64,000 nt of DNA, taken from the NCBI GenBank assembly GCA_028564675.1, contig JAOVVO010000325.1, positions 21,766-85,765 of the forward strand. The letters are read 5' to 3'. The stretch comes from Onchocerca lupi (lineage: Eukaryota > Nematoda > Chromadorea > Rhabditida > Onchocercidae). The position numbers and the translations under genes were made by a program. Under the pieces are notes generated by a model, which was not told the DNA's origin, did not search any database, and worked only from the letters and a program-made list of their open reading frames with translations. Positions 36,618-50,500 of the stretch are shown here, piece by piece (position 1 is the first letter of the stretch; the number at the start of each line of letters is the position of its first letter).

Positions 36618-39383
36618 TTAAGCAGCTTCGCGTAATCTTTTCAGACGTGCTGCGATTGAATCAGTTACAGCACTATTCGTAGTTTTAGCAGGACCTGCAA
36701 CGGAGGGTTCTTCTGCTGGTACATCTGGTAAACCCTTAACTATTAAATCTGCCTCACTGCTTTCTCCAGCAAGTATAGCATCCAATTCAGCTTCGAGATC
36801 TTTATTAAGTTCATCGCTATCCGACGTTGGTACACCAGCAGCAATAGCATCCTGAATTTCCTCCGCGGTTGCCATCGCATCACCAATACTATCCATAGTT
36901 TCATCAATCTATAACAATAAAAAGGAACTGCGTGAATAAAAAAAAAACTCTCTACAATATGCATTTCATAGTAAGAAAGCACAAAACAAAAATTAAGTTA
37001 AAAAATAATTTCATATGATAAAGTTAATTGAAAGGAATCGAAAACACCAGAATTATTACAAAAACATACTTCTTCCGGAGAAATACCCTGCCTTTGCAAA
37101 GTAGCTTTAAAAGCATCAGCACCAGCTCTGTAAGCATCTAAAATCTGCTTATTTTGCTTTGTTCGTCCTAACTGTTGCATCATTTCCAAGAGCCTTTGAT
37201 ACTGATTATCTTTAGCTTCTACTTCCTTTAGAGCTCGTTTCTTTTGACGCAAATAATGAGCAGCATGATTCTTATCACCTTGACGTATATATAGACGAGC
37301 ATCTTGTTCAGCTCTGAAAAAGAAAAGGAGAAAAATTATTAAAGATAACCAATAAAAACGACAAAATAATGCGATAAAGTATCCCAGTAATTATAAAAAA
37401 TGTTTTTTTATGTCAAGTATTCCAAAAATATGAAGATGAAGCAATAAAAACCAATGTTATCAAAAAATTCACTTTTTCGCTTTCTGTTCCAAACGTTTGA
37501 TCTCATTTTCTAATTTACTCATCGCTCGTCGCATATCGTGAACACTGGCATCAGATTCTGTCCACTTTATGGGACCACGAACAGCGTTGTCACGGAACTT
37601 CAGAATTTCCTCACCTATCTTAGATGAACCTATCGTTACCTGCAAGTGAATCTTATGATTAAAGAAAAACGAATAAAACAGTAAATTAGATGGATTATGT
37701 GATATGAAAAATCCCAAAAAACCTCAGTGGATTTCTGGAAATTGCTCGAAAATCCCATTACGATACAAAGAATAAATTGCACCATCGACAGAAAACGTAA
37801 ACACAATGGAATAAATTATGTCCATTTGATCGAATAATAATTAAAATCCCTTTGATAAAAAAAAAAAAGAAAAAAAAAGGATCCATAATAACAAACTTCG
37901 CCTCGATTAACAAGTTCTGCTAGTGCTACATCGTACATTTTTTTGTTAGCAATTAAATTTCTACATCCCTCAAAAAATTCTGCCGAATCGACAATTTCCG
38001 GCAGCATATCATCATCAACAGCATATTCACTTCGGAAAAATTCCAAAATTCTGTCAGCTTCTTTCTGAAATGCTTTTATAACATAAGGAACAACATCCAA
38101 AAATATGTATGATGAAATATCTTTTCTGGTAAACTAATTTAAACTTTTGGCTATTTAATTTATGGAAATATAACTGAGAAGTCGATAAGTAAAACTACAG
38201 AAAATTGATCTGAAGGCGCCAAGAAAGTAACATTTAGAACTAGAACTTACATGAACGGTTGGGAGATGAACATACTCTGTTTGATTATCACAGGTCGAAC
38301 CCCACAAACTTCCGACAAATGTTCTGTATCCTCGCTGAAGCCAATTCTGATTTCGGGCTTTGTAATCATTCAAAGTGATAATTTCACCTGTACTAAAAAC
38401 ATCTGCTTCATGATAAATCGATATCTGATTATTCTTTAATATACCTAGCAATTTTTCTATAAGACTATTTTAGAAAAAATTAAAATCAATGTTCATCAAA
38501 TTATTCTATTTCATTTGTTTTAGCTCCTCCTTTCGTAGTGTACATGCAGTTATAAAACTCTCGGATACTTTAACAAATTCTATAACATAGAATTATGTTA
38601 TCAATGTTGTGTCATCAAAAATATTTTACAGAGAAAAAGGAATTCAATGTGTTCATATATCTTAATGGAAATACTATCCATATTATTGATATCATGCTTA
38701 CTTAATAGGAAAGAGACAAATATGATTTTTTGTGCTAAGGATCGTTTTGAATGATAAGGTATGTTATTATAGCAATATCATCACATATGACATTAGTGAG
38801 AAAAATTTTTGTAAACATATAAAAATAAGTACAATCAGTATGAAAAGCTTACTCAAGCATATGTTGAATAATAATATTAAGAGAACCCGGTAGCTGATTA
38901 CCCCGACGGAAACGCCGCTTCAATATATCGATAGTGAAGATTGCATTTTTCTCATTATCGCATGATTTTGCAATCATATCAGACCAAAATTCTATTTTTC
39001 GATCATAATCATTGGGATTCACTTCGCGTGCCTGAATAAAAAAGGAAGGAATTTGTGTGTATTTTTGAAATAAAAGAAAAAACGCATGCTGAACATTATT
39101 ATTCCAGATTTCTGTATAACAACTTCAGTACGTAAGTATGTCACACGAGAAATTCACAATGTTAATAGTCAAAAATTATGTTTATTTGCTGCATAAGTTG
39201 ATTAAGACATTGAGAAATAACTAACCAATTTCCGGATCACTTAATCATCCTTATTAATTAGAATATCTACTAAAATTCTAGCTGAATCGAAATTGGAATT
39301 GCAGCTACCTTTATCATAGACATGAGTCCAGACATCTGATCGTCGTCTGCCCATATTTCTGGAAAAAGTCTTCTGTTGTCCAT
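36618..39383 (-). CDS. chmp-7: CHMP7, ESCRT-III-related subunit
   Basis: Seven exons on the minus strand join to 468 aa (human CHMP7 is about 453): 39383-39309, 39031-38853, 38464-38251, 38133-37897, 37639-37473, 37313-37070, 36908-36618. Residues 1-235 form the divergent N-terminal region (MDNRRLFPEIWADDDQM; FTIDILKRRFRRG; RGYRTFVGSLWG), expected to be tandem winged-helix and to bind ER/inner nuclear membrane in this family. About 240-430 is the Snf7 domain: basic helix (HDMRRAMSKLENEIKRLEQK; HYLRQKKRALKEVE) followed by acidic helices (IDETMDSIGDAMATAEEIQ). The C-terminus DSIAARLKRLREAA fits a MIM1-type Vps4-binding helix. The known role of the family is recruiting ESCRT-III for nuclear envelope sealing and endosomal sorting. 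The donor gtttgt after 37897 is unusual but occurs again in this window. An acceptor at 39407, 24 nt upstream of the ATG, suggests trans-splicing. Confidence 0.92.
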
Positions 39384-39406
39384 TACATTTATATGCCTAA
39401 GAGTAT

Positions 39407-41697
39407 CTGAAAATCACAAAAGATGGAAACAATCACTTATGAAAATAATTACTTGTGACTATAATACAATGATTCACAGCATTAAATAACAATGCGATAT
39501 ACATTTACGAGTTTCGACAATATTACAAAATATAACTATAAATGTCAATAACAATACAATTTATGATCAAGATTTTTAACAAAAATATGATTTGCAAGTA
39601 CGATTTTCAAATAATGATATTTTGTATTTAATAAGTTTCCATACAAAAAACTGTTGTTTCGGGTTAATCAAAAAATTCTACTTTTTTTTAATCTCAAATT
39701 CTCAACGTCATATTATATTCTTTCGAAATAAAATCAATAAAGTATATTATAAGTTCGCAACAAATGGCATATATGAAAATAAAATCAATGAAGTAAGTCC
39801 GCACAGTTTTTAAAATTGATGAATTAATTAAAATTAAACATGGACAATTTGTAAAAGAAAAAAAAAATTAGATTAACAACTATAGCTGATTAAAATACCG
39901 TCGCTATTATCAAAATTCTGGATTGAAATTTACAAAATTTTCATTTTTTATTTTTTTAATCCGATGACGATAATGAATCGTGTGAACATTTAACGCTATG
40001 GCTCCATTTATTTCAGGATTTTTCCACATTACTGCCAACATTTCCGAATCGTACCGGAACTTATGAATATTTTCGGCTATTTTCTATGTAAAACCCTACT
40101 ACCCAAGAAATATCAAAAAAAAAGAAATTTAGAAATTCAAGAAGAAAATCAAAGGCAAAACTGAAGTATACAAAAATTTGAAGTCACGAAAAAATACTAC
40201 TGAATCATTTAAATACCGCATGCAAGATATCGTTTCGAGAAACAAACATCCTTTTAAAGCTAATTAACAGTAAAATTAAATTATATTTGGATAGAAAAAA
40301 TAAATAAATAAATAAATCGATATTGAACGACATTCATGTAACAAATAATAAATTTAAATTTAAATTTCGTAAGAAAATTTACTAGGATTTTGCAAAATTT
40401 GTAAAAAGAAATTTTTTTAATACTTTTTTTTTGCAATAATATTCGGAAATTTGCAATACTATTCATGCAATACTTTTAATCAATGTTATAGTTATTGATT
40501 ATAATTATTTCGTCTTTTTTTTAAAATTTTTTCATTATTAATTAAATGTCCACTAATCTTTAAAAAATAATATTAATAATAGAATAATAATAATAACAAA
40601 GTAATAAAATAATAAAATTATTTTCACAATAAAAGTAATTATTAAATGACTATAGCTATTTTACTATTTATCTAAGCTCTTACTTCTTTTCAATCTTTTT
40701 TAAATCTATTTGTTTTTCCTTTACAAATGATCAATCAATAAAACTTCGCCTTTTTTTTACACTAATTAAGAGCAGCACTAATTAATCAAATATTGATAAA
40801 CTAAAGATAGTGATATGAGCAAAGCTTCATTAATCAGTTTATTTTGAAATATTAATGGAAAAAAAAATAAAAATTTGCTACTCCTATCTAAATTATTGTC
40901 AATTATTCAATGTAATATAATGATCAAATAAATTTGCAGCAAAAGTTGATTTTATTAAAAAAAAATTTTAAAAAAAAAAACTTTCTTATTAAAAAGTTTA
41001 ATTGACTGAGATTAAAAAGGAAAATCGTGAAGATTTATTTCTAGTATGCTGAAATTAATTATGGATTAATTAGTTAATTAAAATTAATTATGATTCAATA
41101 AAGAACAATTTTATCAATTACTTGATGAAAATGTTTAGTTGAGATTAATTTGATTTTTTTGATTTAAATTAATTATTATTCACATTTAACTTTTCTTCAA
41201 TTTCTTTTTTCTTTTTTCTTTTTTCTCTCTTTTTTTTTGAAACATCGATAGACTTATTTACTTCAGAATCGAGAAAATTATAAATTTATTTTACTCAACT
41301 ATTTGAATAAGTTAAACGAAATTTCGTAGAGAATTTTCTTCCAATGACCAAATTTATTAATACTGAAACAGAAATATCTTGCAATTTCTGATTTAAATTA
41401 CTATTAATTTTTCAGTTTCATTTAATTTTGAAATAATTGTCAATTTTTTCATAGCTATTTCCATTTTGATTTAAAAGATAATGTAAGAATATTTATGCTT
41501 CATTCATTGAGAATTTTACTCGATCATTGATACGGTTGTGATCGATTAATTGATTGATTGATTATAATTTAGTGATTGTTTGTATTTTACGGTTATGATT
41601 TTTCATGAAAAATTAATTTTTTGATTTTAACTTTCAAATCTTATGCTATTTGTTTATTTCTTATTTTTCAAATTGGAATAAATCAGTTTATTTTTAG
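39407..41697. other. Divergent intergenic region
   Basis: This lies between the 5' ends of CHMP7 (-) and the 127-aa gene (+), about 2.3 kb, and probably carries both promoters. Only AT-rich simple sequence is visible and no motif can be assigned. Confidence 0.45.
41691..41697 (+). promoter_or_regulatory. Probable spliced-leader acceptor
   Basis: The acceptor tttttag ends 15 nt before the ATG at 41713 with no upstream coding exon. This is the usual arrangement for a trans-spliced nematode transcript. Confidence 0.45.
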
Positions 41698-41712
41698 ATA
41701 ATTATCAAAGAG

Positions 41713-42758
41713 ATGATTGAATCGAAATCAAAAAATGATCAAATAAAAGTAAATATTGATGAAATTCTTCGATTTGGTTCAGTTCTGGAACGTTTTGATA
41801 TACAACAACAAAATAGGGTATGTTAAATTATTATCTACAGTACCACAACGAGAGATAAATTCCGGAAAATTTTATTTCCAATTTTTTGTTAAAAATTTTG
41901 TAAATTTTTTGAAGACAAACTATTATTCATCTTGATGACAGGTGATTCAATATGTATGATATTATTATAATTATGATGCAAAAAGGTTACCGGAATTTTG
42001 TTAAATTCTCCGAAAAATTATTTTTTTGCCCTAAAAAAAGGAGTAAATCATATATCAGTTTAAATTTTTTGAAAACAAGGAAGTTTTTTTTTTTCTTTTT
42101 TAGGAAGCATTTGATTGGCTGGCGGAAAATCGTGATGAAATGGAAAATAATCCAAAAAATTTCGCAAATCATTTAATTGCTGCAATTGGCGAATTAATAT
42201 TAAGTAGAGAATTATTAAAAAAAGTATTGCAAATTTTGATAAATTTTAAATTCCTATCAAATTATAAGATTAAAATATTTGTTGCAAAAATTAAAATTAT
42301 GCAAACATTCTTGCAAAAATGATAACATATCGTTTTTGTTTTTTTTTTTTCAATTATCAACTTTTAATCAATCATACTACTAATAGCTCTTTATAATTAA
42401 TCATTAAATTATCTTAAAAAAAAAAAAAAACCTTTACTTTATTATTTATAATTAATCTTTGACCTATCTTAAAAGATTTTAAGATTTTCAATTAATGTAA
42501 TTTGTTCACAATTTATCATTTCAAATTTCTCAATCATTTCCGTTTTTGGAGATTCAAATTGATGTAAACTAATTTTTAAAACAATTCAATTTAATTTAGG
42601 TCATCAAAAAACTGGTAAAAGATGGTACTGTTACAGCAGATGAATATGATCAAAATTTTCGACATTTTGAAATTTCATCCGATGAACCAACAGTGATGCA
42701 TATTTCTTATGTGCTTAAACAAAATTGTGCATATTTTCATTCTGGTAGAAAACAATAA
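41713..42758 (+). CDS. Small soluble protein of 127 aa (unrecognised)
   Basis: Three phase-0 exons: 41713-41817 (donor gtatgt), 42104-42223 and 42600-42758, ending in TAA. The protein starts MIESKSKNDQIKVN, has a helical middle (EILRFGSVLERFDIQQQ; EAFDWLAENRDEMENN; HLIAAIGELILSRELLKK) and ends YVLKQNCAYFHSGRKQ. It is charged, with no signal peptide or TM segment and a single Cys near the end. Codon use and the three clean splice pairs support a real gene. I know no matching family; the helical repeats could form a small bundle, which is inference. An AATAAA at about 43043 could be its polyadenylation signal. Confidence 0.75.
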
Positions 42759-42940
42759 TTTTACTTTAAAAGAATTTTGTAATTATTTAATTGTCTAATT
42801 TAGTTAATTATTTAATTAGCATAGTTATACAGTAGTTTTAAAAAGAATTATATTAATAATGATGTTTTATAGTGATATTTGAGTATAATTAATTACAAAA
42901 ATTATCACTTTTTTCTTTTTTTTTTTTTGGACTTCTTAAG

Positions 42941-43039
42941 CAATATTCATTTAATTTTTATGACATTTTAATTCAATACTTAATTAATTTTTATGATAAT
43001 TTTATTCAATATTTAGTTAATTTTTATGATAATTTTGTT
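42941..43039. repeat. 33-bp tandem repeat, three copies
   Basis: Units begin at 42941, 42974 and 43007 (caata, taatttttatga, attttatt). The exact 33-bp period holds with a few substitutions. It lies just downstream of the 127-aa gene and overlaps its likely 3' end. Confidence 0.75.
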
Positions 43040-43048
43040 GTGAATAAA

Positions 43049-44764
43049 TAATTAATTTTGCGCTAATTTTCGATGACCAATTACTAATCAATTATTCATT
43101 GCATGCTTAAATTGAAATTTTCAAAAATTCAATAGTCATTAGCTTTTGTGAAATATTTTTGAGTAAAATAAGCAGCGAAAAAAAAAAAAGAAACTAAACT
43201 TTTCGAAAAAAAGATTACGAAAATGAGAACAAATGAAAAGAAGAAAAAAAGATGGAAAAATAGAAAAACTATGAAATATTTATTATTATTTTGTTATTCA
43301 TTTCCAATTAATAATTGCGATATTTTGATTTAATCACTTGCAGTTCTTGTTGATGAGTTCATTAATAATTTAATCAAATAATAACCAGACAAATGAACTG
43401 ATTAGAAATGGTGATTTCCTTCAGAGAATTAAATACTGAATTATCATTGATCAAATATACCATTGCATTACAAGTGAATATTTTCAAATAATTTCTGATT
43501 AATATTTAGCTGTGATTATTATTTTCAGTTTATGTTAATTCTTTTTCTGCATGCATAATAATTTTAAAATTTCACTTATTTTTCTCATTCTTCTCTTAAA
43601 GTTTACAGTATGAAGAAATGATTAATTTAAATTTTTCAAAAATTATGTACAACTTAATTTATATATCATAATTAATTTTATGTATTTTCTAAAATTACAA
43701 AATATTTATTTATCAGATTAAGAATAAACTTAATTTTGAAATAAAGTAATTGACAATTATCAACTTTAAAAAAAAAAAGAGGTCAAAAATCTAATATCAT
43801 AAATTAACAAAATTAATTATCAGAAAAAAAATGAAAAATATTTTTTTCTTAGGAAAAAAATGTTAGTTAACGAGTAACACGATTACTATTTGTTACCGGA
43901 GCAAATAAAGGTCATTGACCTTTTTTTTTTTTTTTTTTTTTTTTTTTTGAAATTTCATTCCAACTAATCGTTTATGTTTCTTTAATTCATTTAATGTGAT
44001 TCGAATTTTAATCTGTTATTTCTGCTCATTTTCAATCATTCTTTTTTTTGTTTCTCTTTATTCGCTCCTTTTTTTTTTCTTTTTGAAATTAATTCGAAAT
44101 CATATAAAAATTAAAATTCTGTATAGAAATATTTAAAATAGTATTATCCTTGCTATAAAATTATAAATATTCGATTGATATTTTAATAATCTTTATACTT
44201 TGTCGATATATATATATATATATTAATATAGAATAGAAATATTAAAAATTCTATTTGAAAAAAATCAAGAAGGAATGAAAGATAACATTTGATAATTATC
44301 ATAAAATCCTTAAAAATCTTCAGTATCGTATTTCAGCATTTAGTATTCAGTATTTCTAGACTTCAGTAACTTAAATACTTCATTTAAATGAAATTTTAGG
44401 ATATCGCCTTACATAAGTTCATCATAAATCTAAAAAAGAACATAATTTGGCACACAATAATGAAATTCTAATTAAAAAAAAAGAAGAAATTTCAATAAAT
44501 TTTTATTTGATTCTACTATACGTAAAAGTTAATTGTAAATTCAAAAACAAAATAATTGATAAATTAAACAGAAGTTTGAGTTTGAAACTTTTTTTTTGCA
44601 GTAGCAGTTTTTCATACTTAATACTAATTTTATCCTATTTTAAGAAATGAATAAATTCTTTTACTATTTTATTACTTATTATTGCAAAATTCTTTTTTTA
44701 TTTATTGTTGCAAAAATTAAAACTTGTCAATTAATTAAATTTTATAATTGTTAATTTCTATCAC
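43049..44764. other. Intergenic region upstream of the collagen gene
   Basis: AT-rich with a T run of about 30 at 43919-43948 and (AT)n near 44208. No coding exon is supported. It probably contains the collagen promoter. Confidence 0.45.
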
Positions 44765-44773
44765 TATTTCTAG
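44765..44773 (+). promoter_or_regulatory. Probable spliced-leader acceptor of the collagen gene
   Basis: tatttctag ends one base before the collagen ATG at 44775. Confidence 0.5.
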
Positions 44774-44774
44774 G

Positions 44775-47141
44775 ATGAGTATATTAGCAACTCGGAAAGC
44801 GGCGGTATTTGCGACAGCATGTTCGGCAATTTGCGTCTTAAGTGTCGCAATCTTACTACCACTGATGCATTTTCATAGTCAAGAAATAATATCATCTATG
44901 CTTTCGCAGGTTGAATTATGCAAGGTTTGCAGATATTAAACGTATTTTTAAAGCCATTCTTTCATTTAATTAATTAAAACAATCGAAAAAATAGTTCAAA
45001 GAGAAAAAAACCGAAAATTTTTAAGTTATCGTTATAAATGAATAGAATGCATCCAGTCTAGTTCGAAAACGCCTTTCATAGAAAACGCCTTTCATAGAAC
45101 TTTAAAAAAATTACTCTTTATGGAGTAAAGAAATTTAAACAAAATTTAAATGATCAAAAATTTAGAATAGAAAATAGCATCATATTTTGGGAGATAATAA
45201 AGATTGCTCATGTTACGAAATAGTGCTTTCGTTAGAGATTGAGAAAATGTGCAAATATATTTGATATGTAATGATAAGAGTGATTGAATGCAAAAAGAAA
45301 AAAGTGTTCGTGATTAGAAGAGAAATTAGTTGAAAGTATTAAAAAGCAGTAATGAGGGAATTATGAAAGTAATAATCGGGGAAGATTATGAATTAAGGAT
45401 ATTTAATTGATGAAAAATTTTATAGTAAATCATCATCGTATTGTTATTTCTAAGCTAAAAAACATAAGAAATGTTTGATTAATAGTATTTTAAATTATTC
45501 AATTTTAATTTTTCGCAAATTTTACACCAAAATTTTGGAAATTTATTTTACAAACTTTTTTTTTTTTTAGTTCTTCAAAGTTTTTTTTCTTTTTTTTTAA
45601 GGCTCAATCAAGCGATATTTGGAAACAAATAGCATTAGTTGGAAATAAAATTCGAAGATCACGTTCTGACAATTACAATTCACCGTTTACTAGTAATTTT
45701 GCAAATCATGCATGTTGTGCTTGTTCACAAGGTTTACCAGGACCTCGAGGACCACCTGGAAAAGATGGTTTACCAGGTAAATTAACAAGAAATATCGAAT
45801 TTAATTAATTTTTTTTTCATTTATAATTAAATATTATTCACCAATAATGGATTAAATTTTAGACTTTAAAAAAAAAAAGTATTCATGTGTACGAAAAATC
45901 TTGAGTTAATTTTTCAAATTAATCAAATTTTGCTAAAATTTTGAAAAAACTTGAATATTTTTCTTCCGAGATTTTCATTATAAATTAAAAATTAAATTTT
46001 ATCTCATTCAATTTTATTGAATTTTTGCAGGAAAAGTTGGTGAACCAGGTAAAGATGGACCTAATGGACGTAATGGTGTATATCTTCCTGCACCACCATC
46101 AGGTACAAGTAGTTGTCAAAAAGTTAGTTTAATTTTTTTTTTTCGACAATTATTTTGCAAAAAAAAAAAAGAAAAAGTAAACTATTTCCTATTAAATTCA
46201 TTCAAATAAATTTAGTTAATTAATATTTTAATGAGATAAATTCAATTCTAATATATATTTTAAAAGAACATTTTGAGTGGCTTGAAAACTTTAATGTGAA
46301 ATTTCAGTGCCCACCAGGTGCACCTGGACCACCTGGTTTCCCGGGACCAAAGGGACACCGTGGTAAACCTGGACCACCGGGCAAAGCAGGAAAACCTGGA
46401 GAACCAAATCGACGTGGACCACCCGGACCACCAGGACTTCGTGGTGAACCCGGACCACCTGGACCAAAAGGACCACCAGGTGATCGTGGTAAAGTGTTAA
46501 ATGGAGCACCACCTGGACCAGCAGGTCCACCAGGAAGAATTGGTCCACGTGGGAAACCCGGTCCCAAAGGTAACAATGATAATATTTATTTTATATTGAT
46601 GTATGTGTGATCTTTTTGATTTAATTTTTTTCAAAAAATCAGCAAAATATGTTGAAACAATATTTCTGCTTTTCTATGTAATAGCTAATTTTGCAGGACA
46701 TGATGGAAAACCAGGTCAACCTGGGAATCAAGGTATGCGAGGTTTAGTAGGTGAAAGAGGACCATCGGGAGATCCTGGTTTACCGGGTCCACCAGGACCG
46801 CCAGGAGAACCTGGATTTCCTGGCAGCTGCTCACATTGTCCAGGTTTGCTTTCAATCATTCATTTCAAAATGCAAATTCCGGATTTCGACAGGAAGTTTT
46901 TCTTTTAAAAAAACAACTACAAATTAATTAAACTTTAGGAGTAGCAGCTGTACCAAATAATGCAGAAGCATATAGAAGACAACAATCGGAGTCACCGCCG
47001 GAACCATACCGAGGACAACCACGGGTACCATCACCGGGATCAGCTCGGTCAACCGCGGAAATGTTACCGATTGCTGAAAATTCTTATTCGAAATCACTTC
47101 CGGAACAAAATGATCGTGAATATTTGTGGATTCTCAAATGA
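44775..47141 (+). CDS. Cuticle collagen
   Basis: Six exons join to 342 aa: 44775-44924, 45602-45776, 46031-46122, 46308-46569, 46697-46843, 46939-47141. Residues about 1-50 are the nematode cuticle-collagen N-terminal domain with a hydrophobic signal-anchor (AVFATACSAICVLSVAILL). A dibasic KIRRSR site at about 66-71 fits the subtilisin-type processing step of this family. A Cys cluster (HACCACS) precedes the first short Gly-X-Y block. Longer Gly-X-Y blocks follow, interrupted near TSSCQKCPPG and VLNGAPPG and closed by GSCSHCPG. The C-terminal 67 residues are non-collagenous and rich in Pro, Ser, Arg and Glu, ending YLWILK. The chains are expected to form trimers secreted by hypodermis and cross-linked in the cuticle. 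The subgroup cannot be fixed without comparison. Antisense frames across the repeats are artefacts. Confidence 0.95.
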
Positions 47142-47526
47142 TTCGACAATTTTTTTTTTTATTCTATACTTTTGTTTTAATTATATTTCAAATTTAATGT
47201 TAAGCGATAGTGATAATACTGATATTGATAATTTTGCATTTGATAGTGATTTTTGAAGAATTATTCTTTTATGATAATCATAGCAAATATTTTCTGCTTC
47301 ATATTTTTAGTATTTTTCAAATTTAATTTTAATTTTGGATATAAAATTTTTTTAAGTTTAACTTTGACTCAAGCACTAGTTTTTTTTCTTTTTTTTTTTA
47401 GCTTATATGGCAGCATATTTTTATTATACCTTTTCATTTATCGATTTTTATTTTAATTTTTTGAAACAACAATTAGGCAAAACAATTTATTAATTAATCT
47501 TCAATTTTACAAAACACTTCGCATAT
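47142..47526. other. Short interval between convergent genes
   Basis: 385 bp between the collagen stop and the stop of the Cys-rich minus-strand gene. T-rich, holding both 3' UTRs; no further gene seen. Confidence 0.6.
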
Positions 47527-50500
47527 TTATTTACCAAAGAAACTAGAACTGACACATCGTCCCATATAACATGTCATTCCCGATGGACACATACCATGTG
47601 AACATGCTGTAAATTTGAAATCAAATTATAATTAAATTCCAATATTTTAATTCAATTACATTTAACCAAAATTATTTGAAAAATATGAAATTTTAAAAAA
47701 ACATGAAATATAAGATTTTTTCAAAATAATGGTTTATATAAAAATTTTATTGATGAAATAAAAAAACGAAACATTTAACTGATTGTATTTATAGTAATGA
47801 AATTTGAAGAAATTGATCATAAATTCTAATAGTTTAGAAAATTTTAAAATATTTATAAAAAAATTAAAGTATTTTTAAGAAAAGGCAATTACTTATTTAA
47901 ATAATTTGACAAAAAATAAACATTCGAAAAGTAAGCAAAATATTTTTAATGATTGATATCAAAAAATTTGTTAAGAAATTAAGCAAAAATTGGGTAATGC
48001 TTAGAAATAGCATTATTGATTGATACCATCAATTGGAGAATTCTTTTCGTTTTATCAATTTTTATTTTGTTGTATTTAAAATATTTTGTTCTATTTGATA
48101 AAAAATTGATTTTTTTCCTGAAAAATTTTCAATATTTTGCTGATTTTATTTGTCATACTTGAAATATTTTAATCACTAATTAATTATCAATGATCGAAAA
48201 AAAAAAAAGGAATTAGGATTACCAAAAGTTGATGTTAGAGCATTTCGAACACAAAATCCATTCATGCAATAATAACCGACAGGACATGATGCTCCGGTTG
48301 AACATGCTAAAAAAAAAAAAATTATTGACTGAAATTAGGACAAAGTTTTAATTTAATTTAATTTTTTTTTGTTTAGTTTGAATTTAATCTATATTTGTTT
48401 TAATTATCAACTAATATTATCAAATTTAATTTTATCATTATTATTCCTTTTTTTTATTTTGCTAAAATTATGAAATTTGATATAGAATAAAAATTCAATT
48501 ACTTTAAAAATTTCATCCAAAGAATAATTTTTTAATTCTCAAAAATTTAAGAAATAATTAATTAATATTGTATACATATAAGTAATGGTTGATTTCGATT
48601 TCCAATATGTGCAATATTACTTGGCAAACAAAAACCGTTGACACATATTTGTCCGACAGGACAATGTTCCGTTAGATTACATGGTTCTGTTCCTAAAAAT
48701 ATTTTAAAATTTTTTCAATTTATTCATTATTTTAAATTAATAAATTTGAATAAGAAATTCAAATTACTAATAAATTTGCAAGTTAATTAATCAATAATAA
48801 TAGTAATAATGCAATATTGTAAATGTTTAATATAGTTGATTCTTTAATATTATTATTATTATCTAAATTATTAGCAAAAACGAAATTATGCACAAAAAAT
48901 TTCAAATTTCTTAAATTTTTAATATCTAATATAATTAATTAATTATTAGCACTATCATTAGCAAAAACGAACTTATGCATTAGTAATTTCAAGTTTTCAA
49001 GTTTTAAATATTACCAAAATTATATCCACCTGGACCATAAAAACATCCACCATATAAACATGTTTGACCATTATAACAATTTGCTAGACATACTGCAAAT
49101 GGATAAATTGAGTAAATATTATTGCATAAATATTTACTATATTTAGAAATGGAATTTATAATAATAATTATAAATTTTAAAATAAACATTACTATTTGAA
49201 TAATCCAGCATTTCTTTTATTGTTGATTTCCGGGAAGAATAATTAATATGGACTTTCAATTAAAAAAAAACTTATAATATTTCATCTATGATTTATTAAA
49301 ATATCAACTAATCAAGAAAAGTAGCTATCACTGATAAATAATAAAAATCGGAACTTATTATAACAATGGAAAATTTAAAAATAAACATTACAATTTCAAT
49401 AATTCAACATTTTCTATGTTTTCTATTTTTCATTAATAAAGGTTTTAATTATTGTAGACTTAAAATTATTCAATTTCTTGTGATTTGTTAAGATTTCAAT
49501 TAATCTAAGAAATGTAACTGCCATTGAGACATAATAATTATTGATATGATGAATACTTCATTGATAAAATCAAATATGAAACGAAAAAAATCGGTTTAAA
49601 ACTTCTACGATTAATCCAAGCATTTTATTTTTTTAATTGATAAGAAAATTCTTTCTAAAGTATCAATTTTTCAATAATGTCAATTATTAATAATATTAAT
49701 TTTTTATCAATTAAAATTATAATTTTCAAATTTGCGAATAAAATTTTTATTTTATTATTTATATGCAATATTATATGATTTGACTAGATGGTAAATATTA
49801 ATTATATCTAATTCTTAATAAATTAATTAGGAAACAAACATCGCTGATTTCTATTGTATGCAGATTCCGGCCGAATTACAGTAGACCATGGATATGTTGT
49901 TAACGACGGTTTTATATATCCGGAATAGGTGGTCTGAATAACCGGAAAAGGATTGAAATTTGTTGGAATTCCAGTTGTTGTAACAAGACCAGGTGTTGTA
50001 CTCCAACATGCACCTTAAATAAATAAATTGTATCAAAATTACCATATATATTGAAACTACTATGCATTGGACATATTAAAACTACCGTATTAACAAATTA
50101 ACACCATTACAGTAACATTACTGTATCGACATTACCGTATTAACACAGTAATAATAAAATTCAACAAAAATATGTTAATAATAATGCGTTATGATTAATG
50201 TATTAAATCTTTAGCATTAATAAATAAACATTAGCATAATAGATTAGCTAAAATATAAAATAAGAAATTTTAAATTGATCTATGAACTTCAAATACGATG
50301 ACTTGCATTTACTTTAGATTTTTCAAAATATAAATAAAATTTTCAAAGTACATATCATGCTTGATTTGATAGCATTTAAAATTATTCGCAAAATCTAGAA
50401 ATGGCGAACATTTAATTTAAAAAATTTCAATCCAAAAAATTTTCAGAAAAAAAGCGAAAGAACTGCAGCAACAACAACAAATGTCATAAAATTTGAATTT

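Noticed and set aside
46291..46576. Antisense and out-of-frame open frames across the collagen exon
   Set aside because: They are shadows of the Gly-X-Y repeat. The + strand frame has the splice sites, the Gly periodicity and the N-terminal domain.
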